DNA of 64,000 nucleotides from Utricularia gibba (lineage: Eukaryota; Streptophyta; Magnoliopsida; Lamiales; Lentibulariaceae): positions 2,294,001-2,358,000 of the forward strand of contig NEEC01000008.1 of NCBI GenBank assembly GCA_002189035.1, read 5' to 3'. The notes below the pieces were generated by a model. The model did no database searches, was not told the DNA's origin, and saw only the letters and a list, made by a program, of their open reading frames with translations. Positions 1 through 9,469 of this stretch are shown in pieces (the stretch's first letter is position 1; every line of letters starts with the position of its first letter). A program made the position numbers and the translations under genes.

Positions 1-2109
1 TCCCGAAGTGTAGTGGGAATGACGCCGCAAGAAGCATGGAATGGAATTAAACCATCAGTTTCTCATATGAGAATTTTCGGATCCATTGCCTATGTACACC
101 AACCGGATGATGAACGCACGAAACTGGACGACAAAGCTCAAAAAATGGTGTTTATTGGCTATGATCAGACCTCAAAGACTTATCGCTTATTTGATCCTAA
201 ACTGAAAAAGGTTCGCTTGAGTAGGGATGTCACTTTTGATGAATCTTCAAGCTGGGACTGGAAGTCTCTTTCAGACAATGATCCTTCATATAAGTCTTTT
301 GATTTTAATTGGGAAATAGAAGGACGAGAGCCATTGATGGATGATGCTGAAGCCATTAATCATCCTATCTCTCATGAAGAAGAAACAGAGTCTCCTGTGG
401 ATACGAGAGTTGAAAATCCATCAGTGGTGAATAGAGGTCATAGATCAAGGAGACTTCCAAGCCGTTTTACTGATTTTGCCGTTGATCTACCGCCCTCGTT
501 GTTACCCGAGACGAGCCATGATCTGTTACGTGAGGTTCAGAACTTTTCTCATTTCTGTCTTTTTGTTGAGACAGAGCCTCTGGACTTCTTTGAAGCTGAA
601 AAATCCCCTGATTGGCGTACTGCAATGGATGAGGAAATCCATGCGATAGAGAAGAATCAAACTTGGAGTCTGGTGGAGAGGCCTTCTGATAAGACCGTCA
701 TAGGTGTAAAATGGGTCTATAAAGTGAAGCGGAAGGCAGATGGAAGTGTGGATCGATTGAAAGCAAGGTTGGTTGCCAAAGGGTACAAACAGAAAGCTGG
801 GATTGATTATGATCAAGTATTTGCTCCAGTGGTGAGGATGGAGACAGTGAGGATTCTTCTTGCATTAGCAGCTCAACTTAAATGGTTTATTTGGCAGTTG
901 GATGTTAAATCGGCTTTCTTGAATGGGATATTGGATGAAGAAGTGTTTGTGGAACAACCATTAGGATATATCAAGAAGGGAAATGAAGACAAAGTTTTGA
1001 AGTTACACAAATCCCTCTACGGGTTGAAACAAGCACCACGTGCTTGGAATCAGCGCATTGATGCATATCTCAAAGGCATGGAATTTATTCAATGTCCACA
1101 TGAGCACTCCTTGTACATCCGACAGAAGAAGCTCACAGAAATGATGATCGTGTGTATCTATGTTGATGATTTATTAGTCACTGGAGGGAGTGAGTCTGAG
1201 ATTGCAAAATTCAAGAAGAATATGAATGAAGAATTCGAGATGACCGATGCTGGAAAAATGCATTTCTATTTGGGTATTGAAGTGAAGCAATCAGCCCAAG
1301 GAATTTTCATCACTCAAAAACGTATGGTGCAGAATTTGTTGGCAAAGTATCATATGGGTGACTGCAACTCGGTTGAGACCCCTTCAGAATTTAATCTGAA
1401 GTTGAGTTCCAATGATCCTTCGAAGGAAGTGGATGTTACAGCCTTCAAAAGTTTAGTCGGCTCCTTACGGTATATAACCAGCACAAGGCCAGATATTTTA
1501 TTTGCTGTAGGGTTAGTCTGCAGGTTTATGGAGAAACCCAGAGAGACCCATCTCAGAGCAGCCAAGCGGATCCTTCGATATCTGAAAGGAACATCAAATT
1601 TCGGGATATGGTATGGGGTTTCTGAACCTTTTGATCTTGTGGGTTTTAGTGACAGTGATTGGGCTGGAAATGTTGATGATTCCCGAAGTACAACTGGGTT
1701 TGCATTTTTTCTGGGTGAATCTGCAATTGTGTGGAATTCTAAGAAGCAACCCATCGTTACCTTGTCAACATGCGAGGCTGAGTACGTTGCTGCCAGTGCT
1801 TGTGTTTGTCACGCAATTTGGCTGAGGTATGTTCTTCAGAACCTCGGTTTGAAAGGTGAGAAGCCAACGGTGGTGCATATTGATAATAAATCCGCGATTG
1901 CTCTTGGTAAAAATCCTGTTTTCCATGCTCGTAGTAAGCATATTGGGACTCGGTTTCATTTCATTCGTGATTGTGTGAAAGATGGACAGATTGAATTGTG
2001 TTATGTTAAGAGTGATGATCAAATAGCAGATATCTTCACTAAGCCTTTGAAGATTGGGGCTTTTCTGCGTTTGAGGAATCTGCTTGGAGTCAAGAAGCTT
2101 CTTGTTTAA
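1..2109 (+). CDS. copia pol polyprotein, C-terminal part (integrase end, reverse transcriptase, RNase H)
   Basis: The frame is already open at base 1, so the true start is outside the window. In order: the integrase C-terminal region (PQEAW, then VFIGY and SRDVTFDE); the reverse transcriptase from about residue 215, with KARLVAKGY, QLDVKSAFLNG, SLYGLKQAPRAW and the catalytic YVDD box; then RNase H with SDSDWAG, STTGF and STCEAEYVAAS, closing with DIFTKPL. The stop sits 7 bases before the LTR, as is usual for plant copia elements. All visible RT and RNase H signature motifs are present, so this part could be functional. Whether gag, protease and the rest of integrase are intact cannot be seen. 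Confidence 0.95.
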   Translation, partial: SRSVVGMTPQEAWNGIKPSVSHMRIFGSIAYVHQPDDERTKLDDKAQKMVFIGYDQTSKTYRLFDPKLKKVRLSRDVTFDESSSWDWKSLSDNDPSYKSFDFNWEIEGREPLMDDAEAINHPISHEEETESPVDTRVENPSVVNRGHRSRRLPSRFTDFAVDLPPSLLPETSHDLLREVQNFSHFCLFVETEPLDFFEAEKSPDWRTAMDEEIHAIEKNQTWSLVERPSDKTVIGVKWVYKVKRKADGSVDRLKARLVAKGYKQKAGIDYDQVFAPVVRMETVRILLALAAQLKWFIWQLDVKSAFLNGILDEEVFVEQPLGYIKKGNEDKVLKLHKSLYGLKQAPRAWNQRIDAYLKGMEFIQCPHEHSLYIRQKKLTEMMIVCIYVDDLLVTGGSESEIAKFKKNMNEEFEMTDAGKMHFYLGIEVKQSAQGIFITQKRMVQNLLAKYHMGDCNSVETPSEFNLKLSSNDPSKEVDVTAFKSLVGSLRYITSTRPDILFAVGLVCRFMEKPRETHLRAAKRILRYLKGTSNFGIWYGVSEPFDLVGFSDSDWAGNVDDSRSTTGFAFFLGESAIVWNSKKQPIVTLSTCEAEYVAASACVCHAIWLRYVLQNLGLKGEKPTVVHIDNKSAIALGKNPVFHARSKHIGTRFHFIRDCVKDGQIELCYVKSDDQIADIFTKPLKIGAFLRLRNLLGVKKLLV

Positions 2110-2116
2110 GGGAGGA

Positions 2117-2375
2117 TGTTGAAGATACACAAGAAGACTTCTGCCGACTGATTGTTGGAAGTTAGTATGGTTATAGAATAATAGGTTGTTGTAACTGCTT
2201 GTAGCAGTTTTATGTTTTAGATAAGGATGATGAATTACTATTTAATGTAGACAACTCTAAGGTGGTTCAATAGAAAATACATTTTTCTGGAGCAAGTGTT
2301 GTTTTCGTTGCTCTTACTCTGGTTTTGAAGTATCTTGTTGTGTTCTTCTCTTCTGTTTTTACTCCTCATCCAACA
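2117..2375 (+). repeat. 3' long terminal repeat of the copia element
   Basis: The repeat runs 259 bp from TGTTGAAG to CATCCAACA. It begins with TG and ends with CA, and the ends form a 5-bp inverted repeat (TGTTG / CAACA). It follows a polypurine-like tract just after the pol stop codon. The right border is fixed independently because dirigent coding homology on the minus strand ends exactly at base 2376. Confidence 0.88.
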
Positions 2376-2759
2376 GTTCCGACCCACAAGACTCAGCGTG
2401 CTCCCTTTATACTTGCCCTCGGTGAACACCACGTTCACATTCAGGGTGATGGCGGACTGCTTCATGTCAGTGAAAGCAATGAGGCCCTGTATCTGCCCCA
2501 GATACTGCGAATCCCTTTCATGGGACTCCGTGATCGGCGTGTCCGTCACCAGCACCAAACCGAACGCACTGGGAAGCACATTGGACAGGTCGCACTGGGC
2601 GACCTTCCACACTGTGGCATTGCTTCCCCCGGTCTTGTCCTGCACGTAGAAACGGATACGTGTCACCGTTTCGGTGGCGCCAGAGGATCCCGCCGCCATG
2701 ACGCCGGCGAGGAAGGCGAAGAACAAGGCATGAACAAGCTGTTTTGCGCAGGAACTCAT
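2376..2759 (-). pseudogene. dirigent protein gene, 5' part, cut by the copia insertion
   Basis: Dirigent proteins are secreted beta-barrel proteins that steer stereoselective phenoxy-radical coupling for lignans and related products. This frame gives exactly 128 residues: a hydrophobic signal peptide (about 1-28) and the first two thirds of the dirigent domain (RIRFYVQDKTGG, FGLVLVTDTPIT, FTEGKYKGSTLSLVGRN). It then enters the LTR and continues as unrelated residues. The missing third (matching the neighbour's HEGVREIPVVAGTGAFRFA to the end) should lie beyond the element, left of the window. The start at 2759 is the only good ATG before the signal peptide. Family members are about 180 residues long, so the product is truncated and probably inactive. 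Confidence 0.9.
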
Positions 2760-3809
2760 CTCGTGACAGAAGAGAAGATAAGAGATAGCAGGTGGAAATT
2801 CGATTATGTCAGCCTATTGGGCGTGCTGCGTTGCTACAAATATCAGAGCAGTGAGGTGGTGGTAGATAGGATTCACCACTCTTCCCAACCACCACTCCCT
2901 CCAAAATTCATATTATTCCATATTTTATAATAATTTTTAATTACTATTTTGACGTCATCCTCCTTAATTCAACTAAATTCATATGTTCTAACATATAAAC
3001 GTATAACGTTTTTTGGAAAGTATATGTAGTAACTCTTTCGATATGATTAATCAAATTTTAAATAAGTAATAAAAAAACGTGCTAGATTAGAAATTATTAT
3101 GTTATTGGTATTATAAATAAAGTTTTTTTATTCATCATCAAAGATGTGGTCCCATCTGAAGTTCCAGGACCACCGCTGCGGACGTGACTCACCAGCCAAT
3201 GCGTCGAGCTGCTGCCACCGCAGCATCTCATGCACCGCCACGTCACTCTGCTAATTCCTTAATCCCCATTATTTTGTAAAAATAATATATTTAACTTTAA
3301 TTGACATAATTGATCCTTGCCGTATCGAATTTCGTAATTCTGTAAAATTTAGTATATCGAGCAAAGCTAGTTTTCAATTTTTTTCTATTTTAGATATTTA
3401 AATCTTTATTATTTGAATATATTCGACCATATGCTTTTATTATTAAATAAAACTGTTTCACATGCTCGATTATATTTTGCACGACAGGTGGTGCCCGAAT
3501 GCAAGTGGGCTGACCGCCAACAGTGGCCCCTCGGAGGCGTGAAATGGAGAAGGAACCAATTTTGTTATAATTAAAAATATTAAAAATTGATTTTGAAATC
3601 ATTCGAATGAGTTATATGTGATTTATACATAATAAAAATTGAATGTCATTTTTTGTTAAAATTTTGAATTCTAAATATTTAATTAATTGAGAAATCGAAA
3701 TTATTGGTTTGTCGTGGGCCTTGAGCATAACAATGGAACTGGGCCACCGGTAGGTAGGCGAGGCCCAGTTACGTGAAGAATAATCATAGCATGAATGAAA
3801 GTCACGGCG
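2760..3809. other. intergenic, upstream region of the interrupted dirigent gene
   Basis: Mostly AT-rich. Two short GC-richer patches (about 3141-3250 and 3480-3560) stand out, but neither holds a credible open frame or a recognisable element. Two inverted TGGGCC-type (site II) hexamers occur near 3733-3770, close to the 3' end of the next gene. Confidence 0.5.
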
Positions 3810-4354
3810 TCAAATGACTGCGGCAGCCTGGGAAATCTGTGGCACCAAAAGCTCCACGTCATACTGATACACACCGTAGTCGTCGCTCGACTGGTGGGTC
3901 GTGGTAATCACATACCCACGGGCGAATCTGAACGCTCCGGTGCCGGCGACCACCGGGATCTCCCTGACGCCCTCGTGCAGAGGGTTCCTTCCCAAAATGC
4001 TCAACGTGCTTCCCTTGAACTCCCCCTCGGTGAACACCACGTTGAGAAGCATACACAGCGCTATCTGTTTGAAATCGGCAAGCGCAATAACGCCCTGCAT
4101 CCTGCCAACTACCTGGGAGTCCTTCTCCGGCGCCGCCGTGAGCAGATTATCCAGGACGCTGACTATCCCGAACCGCGACGGAAGATCGTTGGAGAAATTG
4201 GTCTGGGCGATAGTCCACACAGTGCGGTCGTCCCCCCGACCTTGTCTTGGACGAAGAAACGGAGCCGAATCACGGAGTCCGATTGGTGTGAGGATCCGAC
4301 GGAGGTGAGTGCGAGAAAGGCAACGAAAGCGCAGAGACGCCTACCGGGAACCAT
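3810..4354 (-). pseudogene. dirigent protein gene, second tandem copy, single frameshift
   Basis: A paralog of the interrupted neighbour, same strand, about 1.05 kb away. The first frame (4354 down to about 4238) gives a signal peptide and RLRFFVQDKVGG. The second frame (from about 4231 to the stop at 3810) gives TVWTIAQTNF, FTEGEFKGSTLSILGRN, GTGAFRFARGYV and YQYDVELLVP, the rest of a normal dirigent domain. The frames meet at a run of six C (4232-4237); one more base there would restore a protein of about 181 residues, normal for the family. No other lesion is visible, so this is either a young pseudogene or a sequencing error. I keep it as a pseudogene because the sequence as given cannot encode the full protein. 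Confidence 0.85.
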
Positions 4355-5367
4355 CCTTTCTGTAGAGACTCACGGTTTCTTACACCCGTGGTAATAAATA
4401 AATAATTATCGATGGTGGGTGGGTGTGTGAGGAGATAAATACAATAAAATAGATTTAATTTCATTATATTTAAATAAAATTATATAAAATAATTTTATAA
4501 ATAAGTGGATGGTAAATCCCACATTTTCCCTTAAATCTTAATTTCAATTTTTTCTCGTTTCATTTAATAAATTTATAATTTTGATATATTTATTAATATT
4601 TCCCCACTTTATAACAACTAATGACAATATATGATAAATAACATCTTATATTAGGATATTAAAAAACGTTTTTATATGCTTCAAATATCCATTTCTTTTT
4701 TCTGGCTTATAATCAAACAATGTAATGTTTCTTAAAAAGGAAATCAAATATTTTAAATGCTATTAAAAGGTAATTAATGTATATAATCAATAAATAATAT
4801 TTTCTTTCCTTTATTTCGGTTTTCGAACAAGTGTACTTATGGAGAATTAAATAAATTATGGGTATGTTAAAATGAGAATATTGTTATTGCGGACGTGAAA
4901 TTTTCTTTTTTTCAAATTTTGTAATAATAAAAATATTAGGTATTAATTAAGGGGTGCAATTGAGTTGATGTCACGCACATGGTGTGTTGAGCAACATGTT
5001 TAATTTAGAGTTTGGGATATTCCTGGTGATTTAAAATAATAAATCACGAAATTAATTTTAATAAAATAGTATCGTAATTTCCCCAAGCGTTTAATTGCTA
5101 TGAGGTGAGTGGAGGAAAGATGTGGCATTTATGAAGAGCGTGACATCGCCGGTTGCCTTCTTGGTGTGCTTGAGCGAGGCTGGTGCGTTGGATGTGCATC
5201 CGACGGCTGAGATTGGCGCTTTTGATATTAAATGCATTCACCAGCCTGCCTGCTTTCCCTCTCTTCCTCCTCCAGGGGTGTCGTCTGTCAGTCTTAGCGT
5301 CGAGTTATCTTTTCACACGGCGGCGAGAGGTGGGTTGGAGGAGGCGGCGGAGTTTTGGGGAAGAGGG
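4355..5367. other. intergenic, AT-rich; upstream region shared by dirigent (-) and receptor kinase (+)
   Basis: Strongly AT-rich between 4440 and 5100, without credible coding potential. The genes on either side point away from each other, so this 1-kb segment must hold both promoters. The frame of the kinase gene stays open upstream to an ATG at 5122, but that stretch lacks family character. Confidence 0.6.
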
Positions 5368-8081
5368 ATGAAAGAGGTGTGGGTGGTGGGGAGGAGTCAG
5401 TGTTTGCTTTGTGGGAATGTAGTGGTTTTGTTGTTGTTGGTGTTATCTTTTATGGATGGAAGAGTTTGGTGCTTGGGTTCCATGTCGTCAATCGCCATTT
5501 CGTATGGGGAGAAGGGTTCTGTTTATTGTGGATTGAGATCCGATGGCTCGCATTTTGCTGACTGCTTTGGTTCAAATCCTGGGATCGTTAATGCAACTCC
5601 GAGGCATTTTCGCTTTGTTGGTTTAACGGGTGGAAGTGGTTTTGTTTGTGGGTTGCTTTTGGGTTCGAACCATGCGTTTTGTTGGGGGCCAATGCGTTCA
5701 TACGTACGGGTGTGCCTCTGAGAACTGGTGTGAAAACCGAGTATCTGGAGATAAGTGCAGGAGACAACCATGTATGTGGGTTGAGGAGACCTTCGACGGG
5801 GAGGCTGAGAAACATATCGTTGGTGGATTGTTGGGGTTACAACATGACAAAAAGCTACAGATTTGATGGTCAGATCCAGTCGATTTCAGCGGGTTCAGTT
5901 TTTAGTTGCGGTTTGTTTGCCCAAAATAGGAGTGTTTTCTGCTGGGGAGATGAGGCGTCAAGTGATTTCCTCTCTTTGATTCCAAAACAATCAAAGTTCA
6001 AAAAGATTGCTGCCGGAGGATATCATGTTTGTGGGATTCTGGAGGGCCTGATCTCGCGAGCCGTTTGCTGGGGTAGAAGCTTAGATTTCGAAGAAGACGT
6101 TTCATCAAGAAGTCATCCTTTTGATTGGGAGATGAATGTGGAAATATCCCCCGAAGAACCAATGCTCTCTGTTGTTGGTGGCAAATTTCATGCCTGCGGG
6201 ATAAGAAGTCGCGATAGAAATGTAGTCTGTTGGGGTTACAGAGTTGAAAGAAGTACTCCTCCACCGAGCGACATCAAGGTTTTTGAGATAGCCGCCGGTG
6301 ACTACTTCACCTGTGGTGTAATAGCACCCCAGTCTCCGTTGCCGGTTTGTTGGGGTATTGCATTTCCGTCATCTCTTCCGATTCCAGCTCCACTCGGAGC
6401 CTGTGTAACCAGCCCCTGTTTGCCCGATTTCTACGAATTCAACAATGCCAGCGCACCCTGCAGCTATCCAGGGGCTCACACCTGCTTGCGCTGCAGCATT
6501 GGATGTCCAAATGAAATGTTCGAGGTCGCAAAATGTAACGCATCGGCCAACCGACAGTGTGCCTTTAACTGTTCGAGCTGCTCCTCGAGCGAGTGCAGGT
6601 CCTCTTGCTCCAGCTCTAATGACATCAGCAACAGCAAGATTTGGTCGTTGCAGGCACCGATCATCGTTGCAGAGGTCTCATTTGCAGTTTTGCTGGTCAC
6701 AGCAGTCTCTTTTACAGCAGTTCGTTATGTTCGTTACAAGCTGAGCAACTGTAGATGTAATGTTAAGACAAGAAAGAGTGGTGGAAATGGTTCTTTCACT
6801 AAGAAGATGGTCAAGCCACTGACCGAACTAGATGAGCTCAAGATCAGAAGAGCTCAAAAGTTTACATACGAGGAGCTCGAAAGTGCGACGGATGGATTCA
6901 AGGAAGAATCCATTGTTGGAAAGGGTAGCTTTTCATGTGTTTTCAAAGGCGTTCTAGGAGATGGCACCATTGTTGCAGTTAAAAGAGCCAATGATTCTCT
7001 CGGCTTAAAGAAGAATCTGAAAGAGTTCCACAATGAGCTTGATTTGCTTTCCCGTCTCAACCACGCCCATCTGCTGAATCTGCTTGGCTACTGTGAAGGA
7101 GAAGAAAGGCTTTTAGTATACGAATTCATGGCTAATGGATCACTGCATCAGCATCTTCATGGTGACAAGGAACTTAAAGTGAAGCTAGATTGGGTGAAAA
7201 GGGTAACCATAGTCGTCCAAGCTGCTCGTGGAATAGAATACCTCCACGGCTATGCTTGTCCCCCGGTGATCCACAGGGACATAAAGTCTTCCAACATCCT
7301 GATAGATGAGGAGCACAATGCCCGTGTTGCGGATTTCGGGCTGTCGTTGCTTGGACCGGCCAGCAGCAGCTCCCCTTTGGCTGAACTTCCTGCAGGAACT
7401 CTGGGATACCTTGATCCTGAATACTACAGGCTTCATTACCTCACAACAAAGTCAGATGTTTACAGCTTTGGAGTTCTGCTATTGGAAATCTTGAGTGGCC
7501 GGAAAGCGATTGATCTGCACTACGAGGAAGGGAACATAGTGGAATGGGCTGTGCCGCTCATCAAAGCAGGGAATATTGAGTCGATACTGGATCCTGTCCT
7601 GAACCCCCCACCTGATCTTGAAGCTGTGAAAAGCATTGCAAACATAGCTAGCAAGTGTGTGAGAATGAGGGGCAAGGATAGACCTTCAATGGATAAAGTG
7701 ACGACAGCCTTGGAACGAGCTCTAGCTCTGTTGATGGGCAGTCCCTGCAATGATCAGCCCATCTTGCCGACGGAAGTGGTTTTGGGAAGCAGCAGGCTGC
7801 ATCAGAAGTCATCGCAGCGGTCTGGATACAGATCGACATCTGAAACAGATGGGGGAGATGCAGATGATCAAAGGATCGAGTTCAGAGCTCCCTCCTGGAT
7901 CACATTTCCAAGCGTTGCTTCGTCTCAACGCCGCAAGTCCTGCGACTTTGAGGAGGAGGCGGATGCCCGGAACATGGAAGGAAGAACTGCAGCAGGGATT
8001 GGAGTTGGAGGTACAGGTCCTGTTGAAGAGATACGCCCTGCATCTCCTCAACAGCACTTGTTCCTGCAACACAATTTCTGA
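5368..8081 (+). CDS. CCR4: CRINKLY4-related receptor-like kinase (CCR4 type), one frameshift near the N-terminus
   Basis: A plasma-membrane receptor kinase, probably single-exon. From ATG 5368: signal peptide (about 1-36, with VVVLLLLVLSF); crinkly/RCC1-like repeats with recurring CWG (to about residue 340); a TNFR-like cysteine-rich stretch (about 345-420); a transmembrane segment (about 430-457, IIVAEVSFAVLLVTAVSF); and a Ser/Thr kinase from about 500, with GKGSFSCVFKG, the AVKRA lysine, HRDIKSSNIL, DFGLS, GTLGYLDPEYY and SDVYSFGVLLLEI. Catalytic residues are intact. The first frame runs to about 5687 and the rest lies in another frame; they meet at five G (5684-5688), where a sixth G would join them as CWG then ANAFIRTGVP. 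The total is then about 904 residues, somewhat long for the family. An ATG at 5122 is open upstream but gives no signal peptide; 5368 is preferred. Confidence 0.9.
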
Positions 8082-8211
8082 TACAACAATCATCTGTCTT
8101 GAACTATCGTCCGAACATGGACAGGCATCTGTGATCACAATCAAATGAAATGTGTAAAAAAACTGCAGGAAAGATGGAGTGTTCAGTTTTCTTCAATGTT
8201 CCGTACAGTAG

Positions 8212-9110
8212 GTGACCCTGTTTGCCTCCTGCTCTAAGGTCAACCGGGAATCACCAGAGCATCTTCATTTTCATCTTTCCCGTTTAAACTCAATCGCCAT
8301 TGAGGTGCAGAAACCAATGCTTCAAAATACGCAATCTAGACGACCACATGATGTGAAACCTACTCTCAATTCCTCTGCTGATGAAACGAAATCTCAGCCC
8401 ATCATTACCAGGCATACAGACAGAGAAAGGCATCTCTGATGATACAGGAAACTGCACCAGGCCTTGGTCATGGCGCTCCGCCACTGGCAAATTTCGTCCT
8501 CTTGCACACGGGCTTGATGAGGGCTTCTTGGAAACCTCATGGATTGCCAATGCTGAGCATCATCCCAAAGGATTAAACAACAAAACGGAAAGAAATTGTT
8601 AGCTGGTGCAAGTTTCCTTGCAGCTATGATCACGATAATCTGGTAGAGTCTAGTTAGGAGAAAGGTGGGGATGACAGCTGCTCTGAAGCCATGGGAGCTA
8701 AGAAGCCTGAAGGGCATTGACTCTTCTGCCATCGATGATGAGAACGACAACCTGGATGGTGGAGATAGTGTTCCAAAGACAAATGCCAGCAATGTCAATG
8801 AAGCTCCGAGTAGTGTGAGATTGGAGACAGGGAATACCCCCATTGCCCGGAAAGTGGGGAGGGGCTTCGAACGAAATGCCATTGGCGGTGCTGCTCTTAC
8901 AACTCGACACTACAGAAATGTATCAACTGATAGTTTCATGGGGAGGATTAAACCGGTTTCCAATCTCGTGCGAAATCACTCGAAGCAAATGTAAGTGCAT
9001 TGGAGATTTGCAAAGGGGAATTACTGGTGCTGAACTACAGAAGATTATGGCTAACGAGAAACTTGCTGAGATGGCATGTAGTGATCCAATGAGGGTGAGA
9101 AGTTGCCATT
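8212..9110 (+). pseudogene. bZIP transcription factor relic (group I, bZIP29/30 or RF2 type), DNA-binding domain missing
   Basis: Scattered blocks in shifting frames match the N-terminal half of group I plant bZIP factors: an acidic Asp/Asn/Ser-rich block (about 8716-8800), then TRHYRNVSTDSFMG (about 8906-8948), and in another frame ELQKIMANEKLAEMACSDP (about 9032-9088). In living members this last block is followed at once by the basic region and leucine zipper. Here a GTGAG donor-like site follows and no basic region or zipper is found before the next gene. The loss of frame and missing DNA-binding domain make it a truncated relic. The match is from memory of the family, not from an alignment. 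Confidence 0.6.
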
Positions 9111-9469
9111 GGAACGTGCTGGTTCTCCTTAGAAGTATTCAGTCATCATCTTGGAATCATAAACCAAAATCATGGCTTTTAGATGTCAACTATACATACC
9201 AGTCCCTCTTCTTTTTGCAGCCATGCAATCTAAAGCCCTTTCATTGCCTACTTTTGCAGTAAGAATCAGGTAAGAGTGACCTAAAAGAATCAGTAACATT
9301 AGTGAATTTATGACAACTTATGGATAACCCTACGCTTGAAAATGTCATTTATGCAGAAGAATCATAAGTGAACCCATGCCAACTTACAGATAAATAGCTA
9401 TATGTATTACCTATTTCTTCAGCTTAAAGCTATTGAAAGAAGAGGCAAACACAACAAAGGCAGAAGTCT
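9111..9469. other. intergenic between two converging genes
   Basis: No coding signal recognised. It probably holds the 3' UTR of the amidophosphoribosyltransferase gene, which ends at 9470. Confidence 0.5.

Larger units (their letters stand above)
1..2375 (+). mobile_element. Ty1/copia LTR retrotransposon, 3' part (5' part lies left of the window)
   Basis: The segment holds the end of a pol gene, a purine-rich tract (about 2107-2116) and a 3' LTR (2117-2375). The order integrase end, reverse transcriptase, RNase H defines Ty1/copia. The coding frame has no stop or frameshift over about 2.1 kb, which suggests a fairly recent insertion (inference). The element lies in the middle of a dirigent gene coded on the other strand: the dirigent frame stops exactly at the LTR border. 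The five bases after the LTR (gttcc, 2376-2380) should be the target-site duplication, but the partner copy, the 5' LTR and the primer-binding site are outside the window and could not be checked. Confidence 0.95.

Noticed and set aside
2764-2785. Stretch resembling a miR156-type sequence (TGACAGAAGAGA...)
   Set aside because: The second half does not match, and no fold-back partner was seen nearby; it is the dirigent 5' UTR.
3141-3560. GC-richer patches taken as exons or a small transposon
   Set aside because: No open frame of useful length, no terminal repeats and no target-site duplication seen.
5122-5367. N-terminal extension of the CCR4-like kinase
   Set aside because: The Met at 5368 is followed by a good signal peptide; the upstream part has none and reads as 5' UTR.
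8394-8882. 162-codon minus-strand open frame with hydrophobic stretches
   Set aside because: It is antisense to the bZIP relic, whose plus-strand reading matches known family blocks; no family character on the minus strand.
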